A stretch of 6,718 bases of DNA from an uncultured Ruminococcus sp. (lineage in GTDB: Bacteria; Bacillota; Clostridia; Oscillospirales; Ruminococcaceae): assembly GCA_947174625.1 (NCBI GenBank), contig CAMWJT010000070.1, positions 1-6,718 on the forward strand, in the 5' to 3' direction. The position numbers were made by a program, and so were the translations under genes. Numbering within the stretch: position 1 is the stretch's first letter; every line of letters starts with the position of its first letter. This document shows positions 6,630 through 6,718 of this stretch, in pieces. The notes under the pieces were generated by a model, which was not told where the DNA came from, did no database searches, and saw only the letters and a program-made list of their open reading frames with translations.

Positions 6630-6636
6630 TTCTTGT
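6625..6636. promoter_or_regulatory. 12-bp palindrome ACAAGTTCTTGT, possible operator
   Basis: A perfect palindrome with 5-base arms around TT, overlapping the -35 of the candidate lyase promoter, where a dimeric repressor would block RNA polymerase. It also falls in the tnpB-like remnant, so it may be chance. Confidence 0.25.
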
Positions 6637-6657
6637 ACAGTCCACAGGCGTCAATTC

Positions 6658-6672
6658 CCGTATAGCCTACGG
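6658..6672. repeat. Small perfect hairpin
   Basis: CCGTA (6658-6662) and TACGG (6668-6672) flank a 5-base loop. There is no T-run on either side, so it is not a terminator. Hairpins of this size are frequent near IS200/IS605 ends, which would fit the nearby tnpB-like remnant. Confidence 0.4.
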
Positions 6673-6677
6673 TACAT

Positions 6678-6710
6678 ACTTATCATTGCTTTTTATGCAA
6701 CTTGATAAGT
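6678..6710. repeat. Long inverted repeat at the right edge of the window
   Basis: ACTTATCA (6678-6685) pairs with TGATAAGT (6703-6710), and the stem continues with TTGC/GCAA (6686-6689 and 6697-6700) after a 2-base bulge, leaving a 7-base T/A loop. No adequate T-tract follows on either strand. It is directly followed on the plus strand by TTGACA (6711-6716), which could be the -35 of a gene to the right, so it may be an operator or a mobile-element end. Confidence 0.5.
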
Positions 6711-6718
6711 TTGACAAT

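Larger units (their letters stand above)
6536..6679 (-). pseudogene. Decayed 3' end of an IS200/IS605-type tnpB gene (tentative)
   Basis: One minus-strand frame reads TVGYTGIDACGLYKNL, a stop, VDYDLL, a stop, SKAYRMKQEFSQYGYICPYFE, then TAG (6538-6536). A [ST]VGxTGIxACG stretch followed some 30 residues later by a terminal KQE motif is, from memory, typical of the C-terminal tail of many Firmicutes TnpB proteins, just after the zinc finger. Two in-frame stops (TGA at 6625 and 6604), two more at 6685 and 6682, and the absence of CxxC zinc-finger codons upstream in this window indicate a broken remnant, not a working gene. It ends 11 bases before the lyase start codon. The resemblance rests on short motifs, so confidence is limited. 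Confidence 0.4.

Noticed and set aside
6345..6705. Plus-strand frames across the lyase signal peptide and leader
   Set aside because: They overlap the well-supported signal peptide coding region and show no ribosome binding site or recognisable product.
6678..6710. Inverted repeat read as a transcription terminator
   Set aside because: The stem is AT-rich and neither strand has a T-run immediately after it, so it is kept only as an unexplained repeat.

Overview
The window looks like part of the chromosome of a low-to-mid GC, Gram-positive gut or rumen Clostridium-class bacterium, most plausibly a Ruminococcus-type (Oscillospiraceae) fibre degrader. The evidence is a secreted pectate lyase ending in a type I-like dockerin (a cellulosome part), a single-chain class II glycyl-tRNA synthetase, near-consensus sigma-A promoters and AGGAG-type ribosome binding sites. 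The genus is inferred from gene content, not from a marker gene.

Layout. 1-1305 (-): 3'-truncated glycyl-tRNA synthetase gene, cut by the left window edge; it has its own perfect-consensus promoter (1349-1377) and no room for a T-box leader. 1401-1429: terminator hairpin closing the upstream gene. 1439-3046 (-): exported parallel beta-helix protein with one C-terminal membrane anchor, then a lysine-rich block and an acidic E-N-X repeat tail. 3047-3289: divergent intergenic region with a promoter for each flanking gene. 3290-3943 (+): six-helix rhomboid-like membrane protein lacking the catalytic Ser and His. 3951-3981: perfect 14-bp-stem bidirectional terminator between convergent genes. 3996-6524 (-): 842-residue dockerin-bearing pectate lyase (signal peptide, PL1-type beta-helix, Ca-binding linker, CBM6, unassigned beta-rich module, dockerin). 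6525-6718: leader region with several inverted repeats and what looks like the decayed 3' end of an IS200/IS605-type tnpB gene ending 11 bases before the lyase start codon.

How the genes relate. They look like four separate transcription units rather than an operon. The lyase would be secreted, docked onto a cell-surface scaffoldin and cut pectin or pectate; its CBM6 and accessory module would hold it on plant cell wall. The beta-helix protein is also exported and would display a ladder-like domain outside the cell with a highly charged tail inside; its ligand is unknown. The synthetase is housekeeping.

No CRISPR array, phage, toxin-antitoxin, defence or biosynthetic system is visible, and I do not see a convincing new system. 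The points most worth a second look are the tnpB relic and promoter arrangement in front of the lyase, the charged repetitive tail of the beta-helix protein, the unassigned lyase module, and the protease-dead rhomboid homologue.
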